Positions 11,468 through 24,999 are shown, counted from the first letter of the stretch. The stretch is 64,000 nt of DNA from Excoecaria cochinchinensis (GCA_947683425.1 CANTUQ010000058.1:15687501-15751500), one strand, 5' to 3'. Translations and numbers: made by a program. The notes: a model not told the origin generated them from the letters alone.

Positions 11468-14400
11468 TCAGTTTATATTAGAAATTTCACATACTCCCAG
11501 TAACCTTCGAAACTTCAGAAAATCTTCAAGCTTCAATAGTTTTGTCATTATGTCTGCCACCTGATCATGACTCCCACAATGAACTAATTCAATTTCACCA
11601 TCCTTTGTGAGATTCCTCAGGAAATGAAATCTTACGTCAATATGCTTGCTACGACCATGCATGACAGGATTTTTTGATAACTTGATGGTTGAACTGTTAT
11701 CACACATCACAATAATACAAGTTCCACTTGAATGTCCCAACTCCTTCAAAATTCTCTTCATTCAGATTCCTTTACAAGCACAAACTGCAGCTGCCACAAA
11801 CTCAGCTTCTGTGGTAGATAAAGTTACAATAGGTTGCTTCTTTGAACACCATGAAACAGCTCCAGAACTCATTAAAAACACATATCCAGACGTACTCTTT
11901 CTGTCCTCCACATCTCTAGCGTAATCGCTGTCTGTAAATGCCAATAATTCGCCATCTCCTCCACTCTTATAGTAAATCCCATATTCTACAGTCCCCTTCA
12001 AGTATCGGAGTATTCTTTTAGCTGCCTGTAGATGAGTTTCTCTTGGTTTTGCCATGTATCGGCTTATGAGAGCAGTGGCGAACATTATGTCTGGTCTCGT
12101 GGTAGTGAGGTACATCAAGCTCCCTACTATCTGCTTATAGTATGTCTCATCAACTAAAGCTCCATCTTTATCCTTCGTCATTTTGCTACCTGAAACTATG
12201 AGACTGCCTACTTGATTACTTTCCATCATGCCACAGCTTCTTAAAATGTCTAAGGTGTATTTTCTTTGAAAAATGAAAATACCACCTGACATTTGCAGCA
12301 CCTCAATTCCAAGAAAAAACCTTATTTTCCCCAAGTCAGACATATCAAACTCTCTCAACATAGAATCTTTAAATTCAGCCATCATAAATTCATCATTACC
12401 AATAAAAATTAAATCATCAATATAAACACTTACAAATATGATTTTTTTTCACTTCTCTTTGTGAATAATGTCTGCTCGCTATCACATTTCTGAAATCCTT
12501 CTCCAATAAAATGTGCTACCAAACGACTAAACCAAGCTCGTGGAGCTTGCTTTAATCCGTACAAAGCTTTATGTAACTTGTAAACCATCTGTTCGGAGCC
12601 CCTTTTCTCATATCCTCTTGGTTGTTCCACATAAATATCTTCTCTAACCTTGCCATGAAGAAAAGCCGATTTGACATCGAGTTGAAAGATCTTCCAATTA
12701 TTTTGTGCAGCTAGAGCAATAACCATTCACACAGTATCCATCCTTGCTACTGGAGCAAAAACTTCTGTATAATCTACTCCATATTCTTGAGAATATCCTT
12801 TCGCAACTAACTGCGCTTTGTGCTTGTCAACTTTTCCATGCTCATTGTATTTGGTTTTATAAACCCATTTTACTCCAATTTTCTTTGCTCCAGCTGGCAG
12901 CTTAGTGAGTGTCCACGTATTATTCTTCTCAATGGACTGGATTTTATTGTCCATAGCTGCTCTCCAAGTTGTACTCTTCACAGCTTCCTCAAAATACAAT
13001 GGATCAGTAAATATAATTTCTGCCACATGAGCTTCATCTTCTGACAGTCCTTCTCCACTAACATAATCACTCATCCACACTGGAGGTTGCTTCTCATGAG
13101 GTTCCCTCAATCCCCTCATTCTCCCTTCACTCTCACCAGAATCTTCCTCTTCTATCACTCCCTCTCTAGACTCATTTTCTCTCACTCTCTCATCTTCCTC
13201 GTCACTAGCATTTTCATTTTCACTGACCTCTTCTTCGTTCTCACCCTATTCTAAGTCTGCTATTATATCTTTTTCATAACTCACATCCCAATCCTATTTT
13301 CTCTCTTCTTCAAAAACTACATCTCTACTCACAATAATTTTTTTCGTAATTGGATTAAATAATCTGTAGCCTTTTGACTCCTCACTAACCCCCAATAACA
13401 CACAAGTAATACTTCTATTATCAAGCTTAGCCCTCCCTGCTTTTGGTACATGGACATGCGCTAAGTAACCAAAGACATGAAAGTGTTCTACTGAAGGTTT
13501 CACTCCACTCTAAACCTCCTCTGGTGTGACGTCTTTGACCGCCAATGTAGGGCACTTATTTAGAACATAAATGCTCCAATTTACTGCCTCAACCCAAAAA
13601 GTTTTAGGAATATGTTTGTCAAACAGCATTGAACGAACCATATTCATCACGGTTCTTTCTTTCGCTCCGCTACTCCATTTTGCTGTGGAGTACGAGCAAC
13701 AGTCAGCTGCCTTTTGATTCCACTTTGTCTATAGAAATCATTGAACTCCTTTGAATTGAATTCGCCACCTCTATCACTGCGTAAGCACTTAACAAACAAC
13801 TTTGTTTCTTTTTCAACCATAGTCTTCAAACATTTAAAGTAGTTAAGAGCCTCAGATTTCTCTTCCAAAAAATAAACCCAGACTTTTCTATTGTAATCAT
13901 TAATAAACAGCAAAATATACCTTTTGTTACTATTTAATGTAGGAGTGATCGGACCACAAATATCTGCGTGAATTAACTCCAACTTCTGTCTTGCTCTCCA
14001 AGAACTCTTCTTTGGAAAAGGGTCACGATGTTGTTTGCCATTGATGCAGTCAATGCATGTCTCATTTGAAGCAGTAAGTTTAGGAATGCCACGCACCATA
14101 TTTCTGTTTGCTAGTGTTCTTAAACCCTTGTAGCTCAAATGTCCATACCTTCGATGCCAAAGATAATCCAAGTTTTCATTTTTTGTGTGAAAACATTGAT
14201 CTGAATTTGCTGGTGTAGAAATAGAAATTTGAGTGGACAATTTAAATATTATGTTCTTACTCATGTCGGTTTGAATGATCAGCTCCTTCTCTAGATGAAA
14301 AATTTTCAACATGTCTCCTTTGATCAAAATAGCCAAGCCTCGTTCCTGTAATTGTCCTATGCTCAAGAGATTATTTCGCAGCTCCGGAACATAGTAAACC

Positions 14401-15467
14401 TCAATGAAAGTAAAACTGACTCCATTCATTAACAATTTCACACTTTCCTTACCCATCACATCCACCTTGGTGCCGTTTCCCAATTTCACCGAATGACGAA
14501 ATTTTTTATAAAAAACAGTGAACACAGCTCGATCACCGCACATGTGATTTGAGCATCCAGAATTGAGAAACCACTCATCTTCTCCTTGGTCTGCATCCAA
14601 CTCCACAAAAGACATTAAAAGCATGTCATCCTCCCCTCCAAATTTCACGTAATTTGCCTCTTTATTTTCAGGACATTCATATTGAAAATACCCAAGCTTA
14701 TGACAATGGTAGCATTCAATAGTTATCTTATCGAAACCTGTTCTTCCTCTCCCTCTACCTCTTCCTTTGAAGCCACCACGACCACGACCACGACCTCTTT
14801 CTCCTTCATATGTGACCTTCAGGGCATGCTCCTCACCATTACGCCTCTGGAATTTTTGTTCATGTACTATTAATGAGCTTTGTAATTCATCAATAGTGAG
14901 AGCATCAATATCCTTCGACTCTTCAATAGAACAAACAACATAATTAAACTTCTCATCTAAAGAACGCAAAATTTTCTCATCCACTTTAACATCCTGCATA
15001 TCATCTCCAAAAGCTCGCATTTTATTTGCTACTATCATGACCCTAGAGAAATACTCTGTCACTACTTCTCCAGACCTCATCTCAAGAGTTTCAAATTCTC
15101 TGCAGAGAGCTTGAAGATGAGACCTCTTCACCCTAGCATTCCCTTCATACTTTTTCTTCATGGCATCCCAGATGTTTTTGGAAGTATCCTTTTTGAGAAT
15201 GGTGTCAAGAATTGTGCGATCTATTGCCTGAAACAGATAGTTCTTCGCTTTCAGATCCTTTAGCTTCAATTCATCATTCTTCTTTAGTTGTGCTTCTGTC
15301 TGCGTTGCTCCACTTGCTGGTGTAACATAGCCTGTTTTTATCAACTCCCAATATTCCTTAGATCGTAAGAAATTTTCCATCAGCATGCTCCAGTGATCAT
15401 AGTAACCATCAAAGCGAGGGATGGATGGCTGAACAAAATTTCCTTCAGTAGTGAGTTTCTGAGCCAT
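11468..15467 (-). pseudogene. copia gag-pol polyprotein, interrupted
   Basis: ATG 15467 opens a 606-residue stretch to 13647. It holds a UBN2-type gag (FDGYYDHWSMLMENFLRS), an Arg/Gly-rich basic patch, a CCHC zinc knuckle (CYHCHKLGYFQYEC), the protease motif, and the integrase zinc site (WHRRYGHLSYKGL, CIDCINGKQ) and core (HADICGP, SDRGGEFNSKEF, QQNGVAERK). Smaller pieces follow. These are the integrase C-terminus (13294-13503), RT start (12727-13185, ending FAPVARMDTV), RT (12430-12726, VKSAFLHGKV and YGLKQAPRAWF), the YIDDLIFIGND catalytic box (about 12390-12430) and RNase H (11468-12385, KSTSGYVF and STTEAEFVAAAV). In-frame stops occur near 13515, 12726 and 11763, with frame breaks near 13645, 13290 and in the T-run at 12442. 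The protease reads LNSGCS where the active site is normally DSG. It is probably dead as an autonomous copy. Confidence 0.92.
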
Positions 15468-15528
15468 CTTCTGTGCTGTTACAAGAACGTCAAAGATTGT
15501 TGCTTTGATTTTATCAGACCCAGTGGGG

Positions 15529-15540
15529 GCTCTGATACCA
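15529..15540 (-). other. Primer-binding site, tRNA-iMet type
   Basis: On the minus strand TGGTATCAGAGC lies three bases inside the 5' LTR and is complementary to the 3' end of plant initiator methionine tRNA. Confidence 0.88.
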
Positions 15541-15543
15541 GAT

Positions 15544-15832
15544 TGTTGAGAATCGTTGATCTAAATTGAGAAATAAAAGACCAAAACACAACAAACTGGA
15601 TTTGAATGGCTTGATTTTATTGATGACAAGTCTGACTTTAAATAGTCATAGAAAACATATCTTAACAGAAACGAAAAAGCAGCCCACTTTAGCTAAAAAT
15701 CAGCTAAGTGGTAATAGATACTTGGAATCATTCAACTAAAAAATCAACAACACAAGATATCCCATAAGACCAGGACTTCCAGTTTTATTTCTACTTAAAT
15801 ACTTGCTAAAATATCAGCTGCAAACTCCTTCA
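15544..15832 (-). repeat. 5' LTR of copia element (right copy)
   Basis: It has the same 289-bp length as the left copy, starts TGTTGAG and ends CTTCA in plus-strand reading, and is followed by the GCATT duplication. Confidence 0.94.
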
Positions 15833-17390
15833 GCATTCTCACTACAGTTTAGGGTAATTTTTTCTCTTTCACTATTAGACTCTACTCCTATAATTTTTTT
15901 TTCTTCTTTCTATTGCTCTTTCCCACTAATTTGATGGAAAATGATTTGGGATTTAAAAGGCATTTGGTAATTTATAACCCTCAGATGGAGAGGGTACAGT
16001 TCATGCAGCATGGATTGAAGCAGCCCTCCAAACATAGTGTATTTCTATTCAAAATTTCACAATCATGTGAATAATAATTTATATATTATTGTATTGCGTT
16101 ATGTTTTCGAAACATGGTTATTATGTTAATATAAACATCATTTATAAATATTAATATCTTGAATTTTTTATATAAATATTGCAATATTGTTTAAAGTTAT
16201 ATCTTGATTGATTTAATAATCATTGAACATCTAAACTGTAAATATTTATCTGGTATGTGGTTCTGAAAACTATGGATGGAAGAGTTTCAGATTTATCAAG
16301 GTCCATTCTTGTCTCAACTCAGTGTGGATATGTTTTTATGGCTCTATTGAGTTAGGAATAAGTATTTGGGGCTTCTTTGATTATTAGCTTAAACTGCTGG
16401 CCACTCGATATCAATGATTTTAATGTGGAAAAAAGGGGATAGGGATGATAGCTTAGCTTGAATTAATTATGATAATATACCTTACTTTTTAGTCAAGTTT
16501 GTTATTATAAATTATTAGAAATCAAATAGCTAAAAATCTAATTATTTTTTTAATTGATTTGGTTTCAATTTCAATTTCTATTTCTATTATGTACCCAAAA
16601 TGTAATTATCAAAGAAATAAATTATTATAAAATATTATACCAGCAAAATTGGAGCGGTTGTAATCAATCGCTCAGTGTCCCTGAAAAAAATCAAGAAGCA
16701 AGAAGTGTATTATAGAATCTTGTGTATCGAATAACCAAAATGGACCACTTCTCCACCATATTGTTGATTGAAAAGTATTGCGTGTTGGCCACCATTAAGA
16801 AGAAATCATCATAGTTCCTAAGCAGGTTCACATACCTTTCTTTTATTATTACAAAAAAAAAAAAAAGAAATCGTGAAGCTCGTGTGATGTTTATTCTATG
16901 ATTCATCATTGTACTATACGTTCCCACTACTAAGTAAATGTTGTCGTTTCATTCTCATACTGCCCACTAACAAAATTTTGTCATTTTCATTCTTCTAATA
17001 TTTTTCACACCTTTTGTTCCCTATGTATATGAATCTAATTGCATGCATTTATATGTATATTTTGAGAAAAAACCACTTTCAGCCTTCTAAAATATTTCAT
17101 TCGTTTTATTAATTTTTGTTCTGCTAAGTCCTAAATTTTTATTTCATAATCTGTTGAATCAAATTTACCAAATTTATATAAAATATTCCTGAATAGAGGG
17201 AGTATAATTTTGATATCTAACAAAACTTGTGTGACACATTAGTTTTGGTCTATTAATGCTCTATTCACTCACTCTAAAGTCTAAAGTATATTTTGGACTC
17301 ACATAAAGCTCTTCCCTTATAAGTGGAAATTCTCGTTACAGCTTGTTTAATTTTCTGAAAAACAGAGGACAAAGAAGTGAGAAAGCCAAG
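15833..17390. other. AT-rich intergenic DNA
   Basis: No coding region is supported. The only open frames are short and lack recognisable motifs. It ends with the CCAAG target site (17386-17390) of the solo LTR. Confidence 0.6.
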
Positions 17391-17871
17391 TGATAAAGCA
17401 CAAAAAGTCTTTATCGAGAAGAAAGAAGGAGAACTAGTTGACTTGTAGCGGAAAATCCGATCGGATAAGTGAATCCTGCAAGAGAAAGTGACCGGTTGGA
17501 TCAGGCGTAAACACTCCGAAACTTAAGTTAGTAGCTTTAAAGAGAGAATACTTAGAGGTATAATGTTAGGGATTCAATACCTGGTGCCACTGTTGGTTGG
17601 ACTATTTATAAGAGATAGTTGAGGTGTACTTGAGTGTCTGGAATGTGATAACTGGCAGTCAGAGTAGGTGTGCGGTGAAGTGACAGGAAGCAGTTAATGG
17701 GCATGGACGCTGTCTTGTGTCAGACGGCTGATGGAACTGGCGGTCACATCAGCCGATCGGGCGTGTGCGCTGCTTAGGAGTTCACGCCTGCTACTCACTA
17801 CTATTAGGCCTTGCCAATGGACTGGGCCGACTAGATGGGCTTTTATGCAAATGATATTTGTAGGGTTATCA
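17391..17871 (-). repeat. Solo LTR of the same gypsy family as 3258-3717, TSD CCAAG
   Basis: It starts TGATAAAG and ends GTTATCA in plus-strand reading, which is the inverse layout of the LTR at 3258-3717. Internal blocks agree with that LTR in reverse complement. CCAAG occurs immediately before (17386-17390) and after (17872-17876). Nothing internal to a retrotransposon adjoins it, so it is a solo LTR left by LTR-LTR recombination. It has diverged visibly from the window-edge copy. Confidence 0.87.
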
Positions 17872-17938
17872 CCAAGGTACATAGAATCTTTGTCGATTGG
17901 GCTCTCCAATGGTTAAATTAAAGATATTTAGACTCCGC

Positions 17939-18351
17939 TTGGAATAAATGAATTCAATAAAATTTTATGGAATTCATTTATAATTCTCATTTCTCATGCT
18001 TGGAATGCAAAAAAAATAGGAATTGAATTCATAGAATTAAATTCCATGGAATTCATTATACTTTCACCAAATTCCATCAAAATAGGTGAAATTTGCAAAT
18101 GAATTCCACATTTTTAAGAGCTAAAATTGAAAAGACTATAATATCCTTTTAATTATTTATTATAAATAAATTTCTTTTATATAGTTAACGTAATCTGTTA
18201 TTATTTCTATTCCATCACTGTTCTTCTCCTTCTTCTATTACTATTTTTCTGTCATCCAAAACCACAATCACCGGATTTTTACTTATTTCAATGAATTACA
18301 TATGAAATTTATTTGTAAATATATTTTACAAATTGAATTCATTTGTTCCAA
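17939..18351. mobile_element. MITE-like element with 20-bp terminal inverted repeats
   Basis: TTGGAATAAATGAATTCAAT at 17939-17958 is repeated inverted at 18332-18351 with one mismatch. The interior is non-coding and rich in GAATTC-type phrases. I could not identify a target-site duplication, so the superfamily is open. Confidence 0.6.
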
Positions 18352-19025
18352 TCAGAATTTCAGATAGAAAAGTAAATGAACGTAGAGAATGAAATGCTTC
18401 TTGATGGCGAATCCTAGTAAGACTAACGGAGAGAACGATAATGCATATAGAAAATATATCTTTAGATATTCGATTTGAATAAGAATGATCAATTGAAGGG
18501 TGTATCCAATGAGACTTTTTAAATTCACCAGTGTGGTTACTATATCAATTTGGATATACATTAAGCATCTTAATTATCACCTTTTGTTCTAATAATTATT
18601 AAATTCCAATTTTGACCTAATAGGTATTAAAATAAATATTTAGTGTTAAACAATAAAGTTGTAGGACTAAATCGAAAAAATGAATATAATTCAAGGACCT
18701 ACAATGTTATTTTCATTTCTTTTTTTTTTTTTTTTAAGTAGGATGCTAGAAAAGAAAAAAAAAAAGTTTTGAACTGTTGAAATTGACCCGCATTTTAAAA
18801 TATTTTTAATTTTACAAATAAATACTTTTCTAATAGGGGCTGTTCATACGTTTCTTTTGGTTCACCTCTCCCATCAATGTTAGAATTCTTTTCAATTTTT
18901 TGTTCTTTTTCTTTGAAGACAGATCCATTTCGAGATTTATATATAATTAGTTGTAATTAATTATAGATTTATAATTTATAATTTATAATGAAGTGAGGGT
19001 TTATGTTGTATTGAATGAAGAAGTC

Positions 19026-19061
<36 letters not shown>

Positions 19062-19697
19062 TAAAATAAAAAAGGACTTGAAGAACTTGAAGATAATATA
19101 AAAGTAAATGAATGAATAAATAATTCATCCTCGTTGAATATGTCTGTGAGCCGAGTTTTTCCAGGTTATGGTTATCAATGGCATATAAATTAACAAATTT
19201 TTGAAATCATCCTATATTTTATTGTATTATATATTATTATAGTTTTAATTTATTATTATATAGCAAGCTTTGGTTGATTTCCGATGAAATTATATAAAAT
19301 GCATTTTTTTTTTCTTTTTTCCTTCAACTATTTCTTATGTTTCTTTTTTATTTTTTCTCGATACGCTTTTAAAAAGTCATTCTAATTTTTTTTTTTTTTT
19401 ACTGATGTGGCAGTTAAAATACTGAACACTCAACGTCAACCTCCATAATAGTTATAGAAGGCTTGATAAAACTAAAATCTACACTTTGAATGGGTTAAGT
19501 GTAACTAAAAATCCAAGTTAAGGAGTCATTTAAAAAAAAATGAATACAGGGAGTTGAATGAATATTTTTAATGGTGCAAAAATAATCTATACATGTACTA
19601 AGCCATAAATGATAAATAAATACTTAATCCGTCTAGAGTTCCCAATGTGTAAAATACCCACAAAAACAATAATATCTATTTCCAAACCGTTTATTAG
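18352..19697. other. AT-rich intergenic DNA with an (AT)n microsatellite
   Basis: No gene is seen. A run of alternating TA lies at about 19027-19058. T-runs occur near 18718-18736 and 19388-19400. Confidence 0.6.
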
Positions 19698-19722
19698 TTT
19701 TTTTGAAACAAAAGAAACTTCA

Positions 19723-22700
19723 TTAAGAAGGGTCAGCTAAAATAACTTGACTAATATAGGTAAGGGGAACTAAATCCCAAATAATAAGACCTAGCAAAAA
19801 ATAGGCCGCACGAGCTAGATTATGAGCTGCCTTATTCGCAAATCTCTTAACATATTCAAAACGAATATTAGAAGAGGAATCATTAAGAACATTACAGTCA
19901 TGAATAATATTATCAAAGTTAGAACAACTGTGATTTCGAGTATTCAAATCAGAGACGACAAGTTGACAGTCAGACTCGATAATAGCCTTCGAGAAAGGAG
20001 AAGATTTTAGCCATTTGAGTGCTTCACGGACTGCCAAAGCTTCAGCTTGAAAAGGATCTGAAATACCCGCATAGCACACACAACCAGCAGCTAAGAAAGC
20101 TTTGGAATGATCACGAATAACAAACGCCAGACCTGCAGAAAGACAATGAGGAAAAACGGCAGCATCTGTGTTAATCTTTATCCAATCCAGGGGAGGAAGG
20201 GACCAAGAATGAAGAAAAGAACTGGAATTGCAAGAATCAATAGCATCTGAATTTCTAGCCAGTCGCCAGTCCCGAACCATAGCTAAAGCTATGTGCAAGA
20301 TAGAATTCGTCATATACCGCACACCCTGCCAAATCAAATCGTTCGTTGCTTTCCACAGAGCCCAGCAAATAGATATAGCCAGTCCACAATTATCAGAATC
20401 AAAACGACCAAAGATTAAATGAAACCAACTTGGAAGATCAGGAACATTTCCCCTCACAAAACCCAAATGAGATTTATTCCACACTCCTCTAGCAATAGCA
20501 CAATCAATTAGGAGATGGAAAATAGATTCATTAGCATCACCACATAAGGGACAAACCTGGTTCAGCTCCAAGCCTCTTCTCACCAAGATGGTTCTCACAG
20601 GAAGGCAAGAGTGGAGAGCTCTCCAGAAGAAATGTTTAATTTTAGAAGGAATAGACAGAGTCCAAAGCATCTTCCAATCAGTTGTAGGTAAAAGAATAGG
20701 AGAAGAAGAAATGGAAACATCCTTACTAATAAATTTATAAGCTGATTTAACCGAATAGATTCCCGATCTTTCTAATCCCCACTGCCACATATCTTGTTTA
20801 TTAAACCAGCCAAAAGGAATGCTAAGAATAAGCTGACTGTCCCTCTGATTGAATATAGACTGAATGAGCTGAAAATTCCAGCTGCGATGTGCACTTGATA
20901 TGAGGTCCTGAACCTTCAGATTCTCCCAGGAGGCATTAGGATTAGAAGTAATAAATGGATTTGAGTTATCAGGCAACCACGGATCAGTTAAAACATTAAT
21001 CTTAGCTCCATCTCCTACTTTTTATCGACACCCTCCGATGACAGTCTCTCTTGCCACCAATATACTACGCCATGTGAAACTCGGATTAGAGCCTAGGCAA
21101 GCTTGCTTGGAAACTACAATTCAGAAAATAGCGAGCTTTAAGAGTTTGGGCCATTAGAGAAGCACCATATGATAAAAGCCTCCACACCTGTTTCCCCAGC
21201 ATAGCTAGATTGAACTCCCGAAAGGCTTGGAATCCCTGTCCCCCAAACTGCTTTGGACAACAAAGTTTATCCCACGGCATCCAAACAATTCCACTATGTG
21301 AGCTCCTATTTATGCCCCACCAAAACGAGTTAATCAATCTCTCCAATTTCTGACATATCCCCAAAGGCAGTAAGAAAACGCTCATGGTGTAAGTCGGGAG
21401 GGCCTAGGCTATGGATTTGATGAGGACTTCCTTTCCCGCTCGAGATAAGAGGCATCTATTCCAACCACTAATTCGTTTCCAGATTCTGTGCTCAATGTAA
21501 GAGAAGATATCCCTCTTATTTCTACCCACTAAAGATGGTAAACCAAGATAACCTTCATGAGAAGCATTAGGGTCTATAGACAAGATTGAACAGACTTTGT
21601 GCCTACAACTAAGAGGGTATTTGGAGTTAAACTTCAAGGAAGATTTATTGAAATTAATCAATTGACCAGAATCAATTGCATAAACATCCAAGATATTCTT
21701 CACACTATGAGCTTTTGTTGCATTTGCCTTAAAAAATATGAAGCTGTCATCTGCAAAAAAAAAAGGTGAGTGATAGGCGGTGCTCTCTTAGCAATTTTAC
21801 ACCCATGCAATCTGCCTTGAGCTTCATTCTATTTTAGAAGAGCTGAGAGACCTTCAGAGCAGAGGACAAACAAATAAGGGGACAAAGGGTCTCCCTGTCT
21901 CTATCCCCTACTAGGCACAATAGGACCCAGTAGCTTATCAGAACAGGAAACATAGTAACTCACTGTCTCAACACGCATCTTAATCAAATTCACCCATTGC
22001 ATATTAAACCCCATAGCCAGTAAAATAGCCTCCAAAAAATGCCATTCTAGACGGTCATAAGCTTTGCTCATATCAAGTTTGAGAGTAGCTATGCCATTTT
22101 TCCCCTGAGATTTACGCTTCAAGAAGTGCATTACCTCAAATGCCACAATAAAATTATCCGAAATAAGGCGATTTGGTACAAAGGCACTTTGGTTCAAAGA
22201 CACCAGAGAAGGCAGAATAGTCTTCAATCTTGAGGCTAGCATCTTAGCAATAATTTTGTAAATAACACTACAAAGAGCAATAGGCCGAAGGTCGGCCATA
22301 CTTTCAACATTATGTTTTTTGGGTATGAGAACTAAAGCAGTTTGATTTAAATCAGCAGGTATTTGACATTGACGAATAATGTTAAGACATTCAGTGGATA
22401 AATCCTTACCAATTATAGACCAACATTTTTGGTAAAAAGCAGCATTAATCCCATCAAGCGCAGGAGATTTATCTGGATGCATGCTAAAGAGAGCCTTTTT
22501 GACATCTTTCCCACCAAAATCTTGCGAAAGCATAGCATTCTGAGCAGCAAAGACACGGGAACTAATTCCATTAACAGTAATACCAGTGCTTAACCGAGTA
22601 GCTTGGAAAATATTCTGAAAATAGTCCAGAACAACATCTTCTAGACCATCATCCCAATGACAAACCTGACCCATGGGATCTTTAAGCATCGAAAACTGAT

Positions 22701-23801
22701 TTTTCTGTTTCCTCTTTGACGCTACTGCATGAAAATATTTGGAGTTGCTATCCCCATCTTTGAGCCATAAGAGTTTGGCTCTTTGTCGCCAGAATATTTC
22801 TTGTTGACGCAGAAGGTCTAAATACTGCTTTTGAGTCTCTAAAAATCCTTCTGTATCCATAACAGAACAACCCCCTCTAACTTGCTTCAACTTCAACTTA
22901 ATAGCATCCAGATTTTCTTTGAAATTACCAGTGATTTCCCGGCCCCACAAATCAAGAGCACTACTACATTTCTATAATTTAACCACAAACGATTCCCCTT
23001 GGTTAGAATTCCAAGAATTACGCACTATCTCCAGCAGCCGTGACTCCCTTAACCAAGCATTTTCAAATTTGAACCTTCTGTTTGCTCGGCGAGTTTTAGT
23101 GGGAAATGGATCCAGGAAAATTGGAAGGTGATCAGAAGAGCTATTTTCCAAGATATGAACTTTAAACAAGGGAAAGAAAGATATCCAATCGTTATTTGCC
23201 AAAGCCCTATCCAAACGTTCTTCAATCCATCCCCTATCATTGCTGCCCCTGTGCCATGTGAATTTATACCCATTGAAGCCGAGGTCAATCAAATTCGAAT
23301 CAGTAATGGCCGCCTTAAACCCATCAATAAGACTATCAAGCTGACGACAACCTCCCCTTTTCTCCCGATGATCTAGAATATCGTTGAAATCCCCTAAAAC
23401 ACACCATGGCAGGTCAGATATGTGAGACAGGGAACGAAGAAGGTTCTAAGAGTTTGGACGATGAGCTCTATTGGACTCTCCATAAAAACCTGTAAGCCTC
23501 CAACGATTCTGGCCCACAATGTCCACCTGAACATCAATATGCTTCTTAGAATAACCTAGCAAGCTAACGTCATTTTTGTTTTTCCACAGCAAAGCCAGTC
23601 CCCCACTATGGCCCAACGGATCCACACACAAAATAAACCTTCATAACCCAAAATAAGTTTTATTCTTTCAAGTTTATCTCTACTACATAAAGTTTCAATA
23701 AGGAAAAGAAACATGGGCTTTTTCATCATAACAAGGTCCTTAAGAACCCGAATTGCCTGTGAGTTGCCCATCACACGGCAATTCCAGCTTAGATAACTCA
23801 T
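19723..23801 (-). pseudogene. LINE ORF2: endonuclease, reverse transcriptase, RNase H
   Basis: It starts at ATG 23801 (MSYLSWNCRVMGNSQ; the family usually has WNCRG) with the endonuclease Glu in LIETLC. Endonuclease continues at 22972-23292 (GFNGYKFTWHRG, ERLDRALAN, SSDHLPIFL). RT is at 21901-22950 (LRPIALCSVIYKIIAK, LNQSAFVPNRLISDNF, LDMSKAYDRLEW). The FFADD catalytic box is at about 21740-21760. The thumb and connector lie at 21404-21703 (GYLGLPSLVGRNK) and 21086-21385. The zf-RVT domain is at about 20500-20650 (CPLCGDANESIFHLLIDC). RNase H at 19723-20200 (WIKINTDAAVF, EALAVREALKWL, ESDCQLVVSDL) ends in a NKAAHNLAR-type tail. Stops or frameshifts break the frame near 23445, 22970, 21900, 21750, 21400 and 21000-21080. 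It is non-autonomous now. Confidence 0.88.
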
Positions 23802-24130
23802 GATGATAAGCGGGCCTGCTCCACAGGACCCGCCTCTGGTACATTTTTTGAATCCATTTCAACAGAGATAACTGGGCTGGACTCAGGCCCATTTGAATCC
23901 ATTTCATACATACATTCTTGATCTCTACGACGCCGTTTAGCTTCAGTTATAACCACTCCATCCTGACCTTGTGTATCAAGGATATCCCCATTCTCTCCAC
24001 TATTAGTGCCTTCCATAACTTCCTTGCCCTTTCCGTTACCTTCCACTTCTGTGTTAAGGCCAATGCCTATTTTTCCGCCGGTTTTTTTGGGGTCATTTCC
24101 TCCATTATCTCCTGGAATCCCTACAGGAAG
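23798..24130 (-). pseudogene. LINE ORF1 C-terminal fragment
   Basis: The frame is open from the 5' truncation at about 24130 to 23798 and overlaps the ORF2 start by four bases. It is Gly/Asn/Lys/Glu-rich, with a KRRRR basic cluster, and carries no zinc knuckle in the part retained. The position directly before ORF2 identifies it as the end of ORF1, the RNA-binding protein. Confidence 0.6.
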
Positions 24131-24505
24131 GGGATTGAGTTAAGTTATCTAAATTCTATCGGTTAAAAATTAATATCATACTACCCATATCTCATATTCA
24201 TCTCAAATGTAATTACTAATACACATGTATATTATCTCATATTCGTTTATCAATATTCGTTTAAAAACAAACAAAAAATAATACAAAATAAAATATACAA
24301 ATAATAAAATTATAATCAAATTCATCCATAAATATTGAAATAAATTAAATTAAATTCAACTTTCAAGATAAATTAAATTTCAATTATTACAAATATTAAT
24401 ATTCATTAAAAAATAACTAAAAAACCACATATTTTATATGTACTTGAGTTTGGATAAAAGATATCCAAAGACATAAACTCCAATATCATACCTATACCTA
24501 TCAAG
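24131..24505. other. AT-rich spacer
   Basis: No coding region is visible. It ends with the 8-bp target site (24498-24505) of the hAT-type MITE. Confidence 0.6.
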
Positions 24506-24955
24506 TAGGGGTGTGCAAATGGTCGGTTCGGTTCGATTTTGGATCGAACCGAACAAACCGAAAATCGAACTTGAGAAGTTTTAAAAACCGAACCGAGGAC
24601 CGAAGTTTTTAGAACCAAAACCGAATAAACCAAAATAATTTTGATCGGTTCGGTTCGGTCCAATCGATTTTTCACCAATATAAGTTTTTTTTTATATTTT
24701 TAATTTATATGGGTTCATAAATTAAAATAATTTATATTCAATAAAATAAAACAATTTAAAATAATTAAAAGGAGAAAATATACATAAATTTTTTATATTA
24801 TATTTCTAATAAATACTAAGCAAAATTACACTAACAAAATATATACATTAAAAATAAATACAATATAAATTTTTATTAATAATATATTCAATGTACTTCA
24901 ATTAAAAAAACATACATGTAAATAAATATAATTATAGTGAATATTTAGGTTTAGG

Positions 24956-24999
<44 letters not shown>

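Larger units (their letters stand above)
11147..15832 (-). mobile_element. Complete Ty1/copia retrotransposon, 4.69 kb, TSD GCATT
   Basis: Two 289-bp LTRs (11147-11435 and 15544-15832) flank a gag-pol region on the minus strand. The 5-bp duplication GCATT is present at 11142-11146 and 15833-15837. A tRNA-iMet-type PBS is next to the right LTR and a purine tract is next to the left LTR, agreeing with minus orientation. The LTRs differ at only a few positions by eye (for example AGCAGTTGTAAAC versus ATCAGCTGCAAAC, AACAG versus AATAG), so insertion is fairly recent, although the ORF is already broken. Confidence 0.95.
19698..24130 (-). mobile_element. L1-type LINE, 5'-truncated
   Basis: The minus strand carries, in order, the end of ORF1, an endonuclease, RT, a zinc-binding RVT domain and RNase H. 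The short T-run at 19698-19704 would be the 3' A-tail. The 5' end stops inside ORF1 near 24130, as is usual for LINE insertions. I could not recognise a target-site duplication, so both ends are approximate. Confidence 0.88.

Noticed and set aside
16000..17300. Possible gene in the spacer between the copia element and the solo LTR
   Set aside because: Only short frames without motifs or splice signals; composition is uniformly AT-rich.
19698..24140. Target-site duplication for the LINE
   Set aside because: I compared the sequence next to the T-run with that beyond 24130 and found no convincing direct repeat; the 5' border remains approximate.
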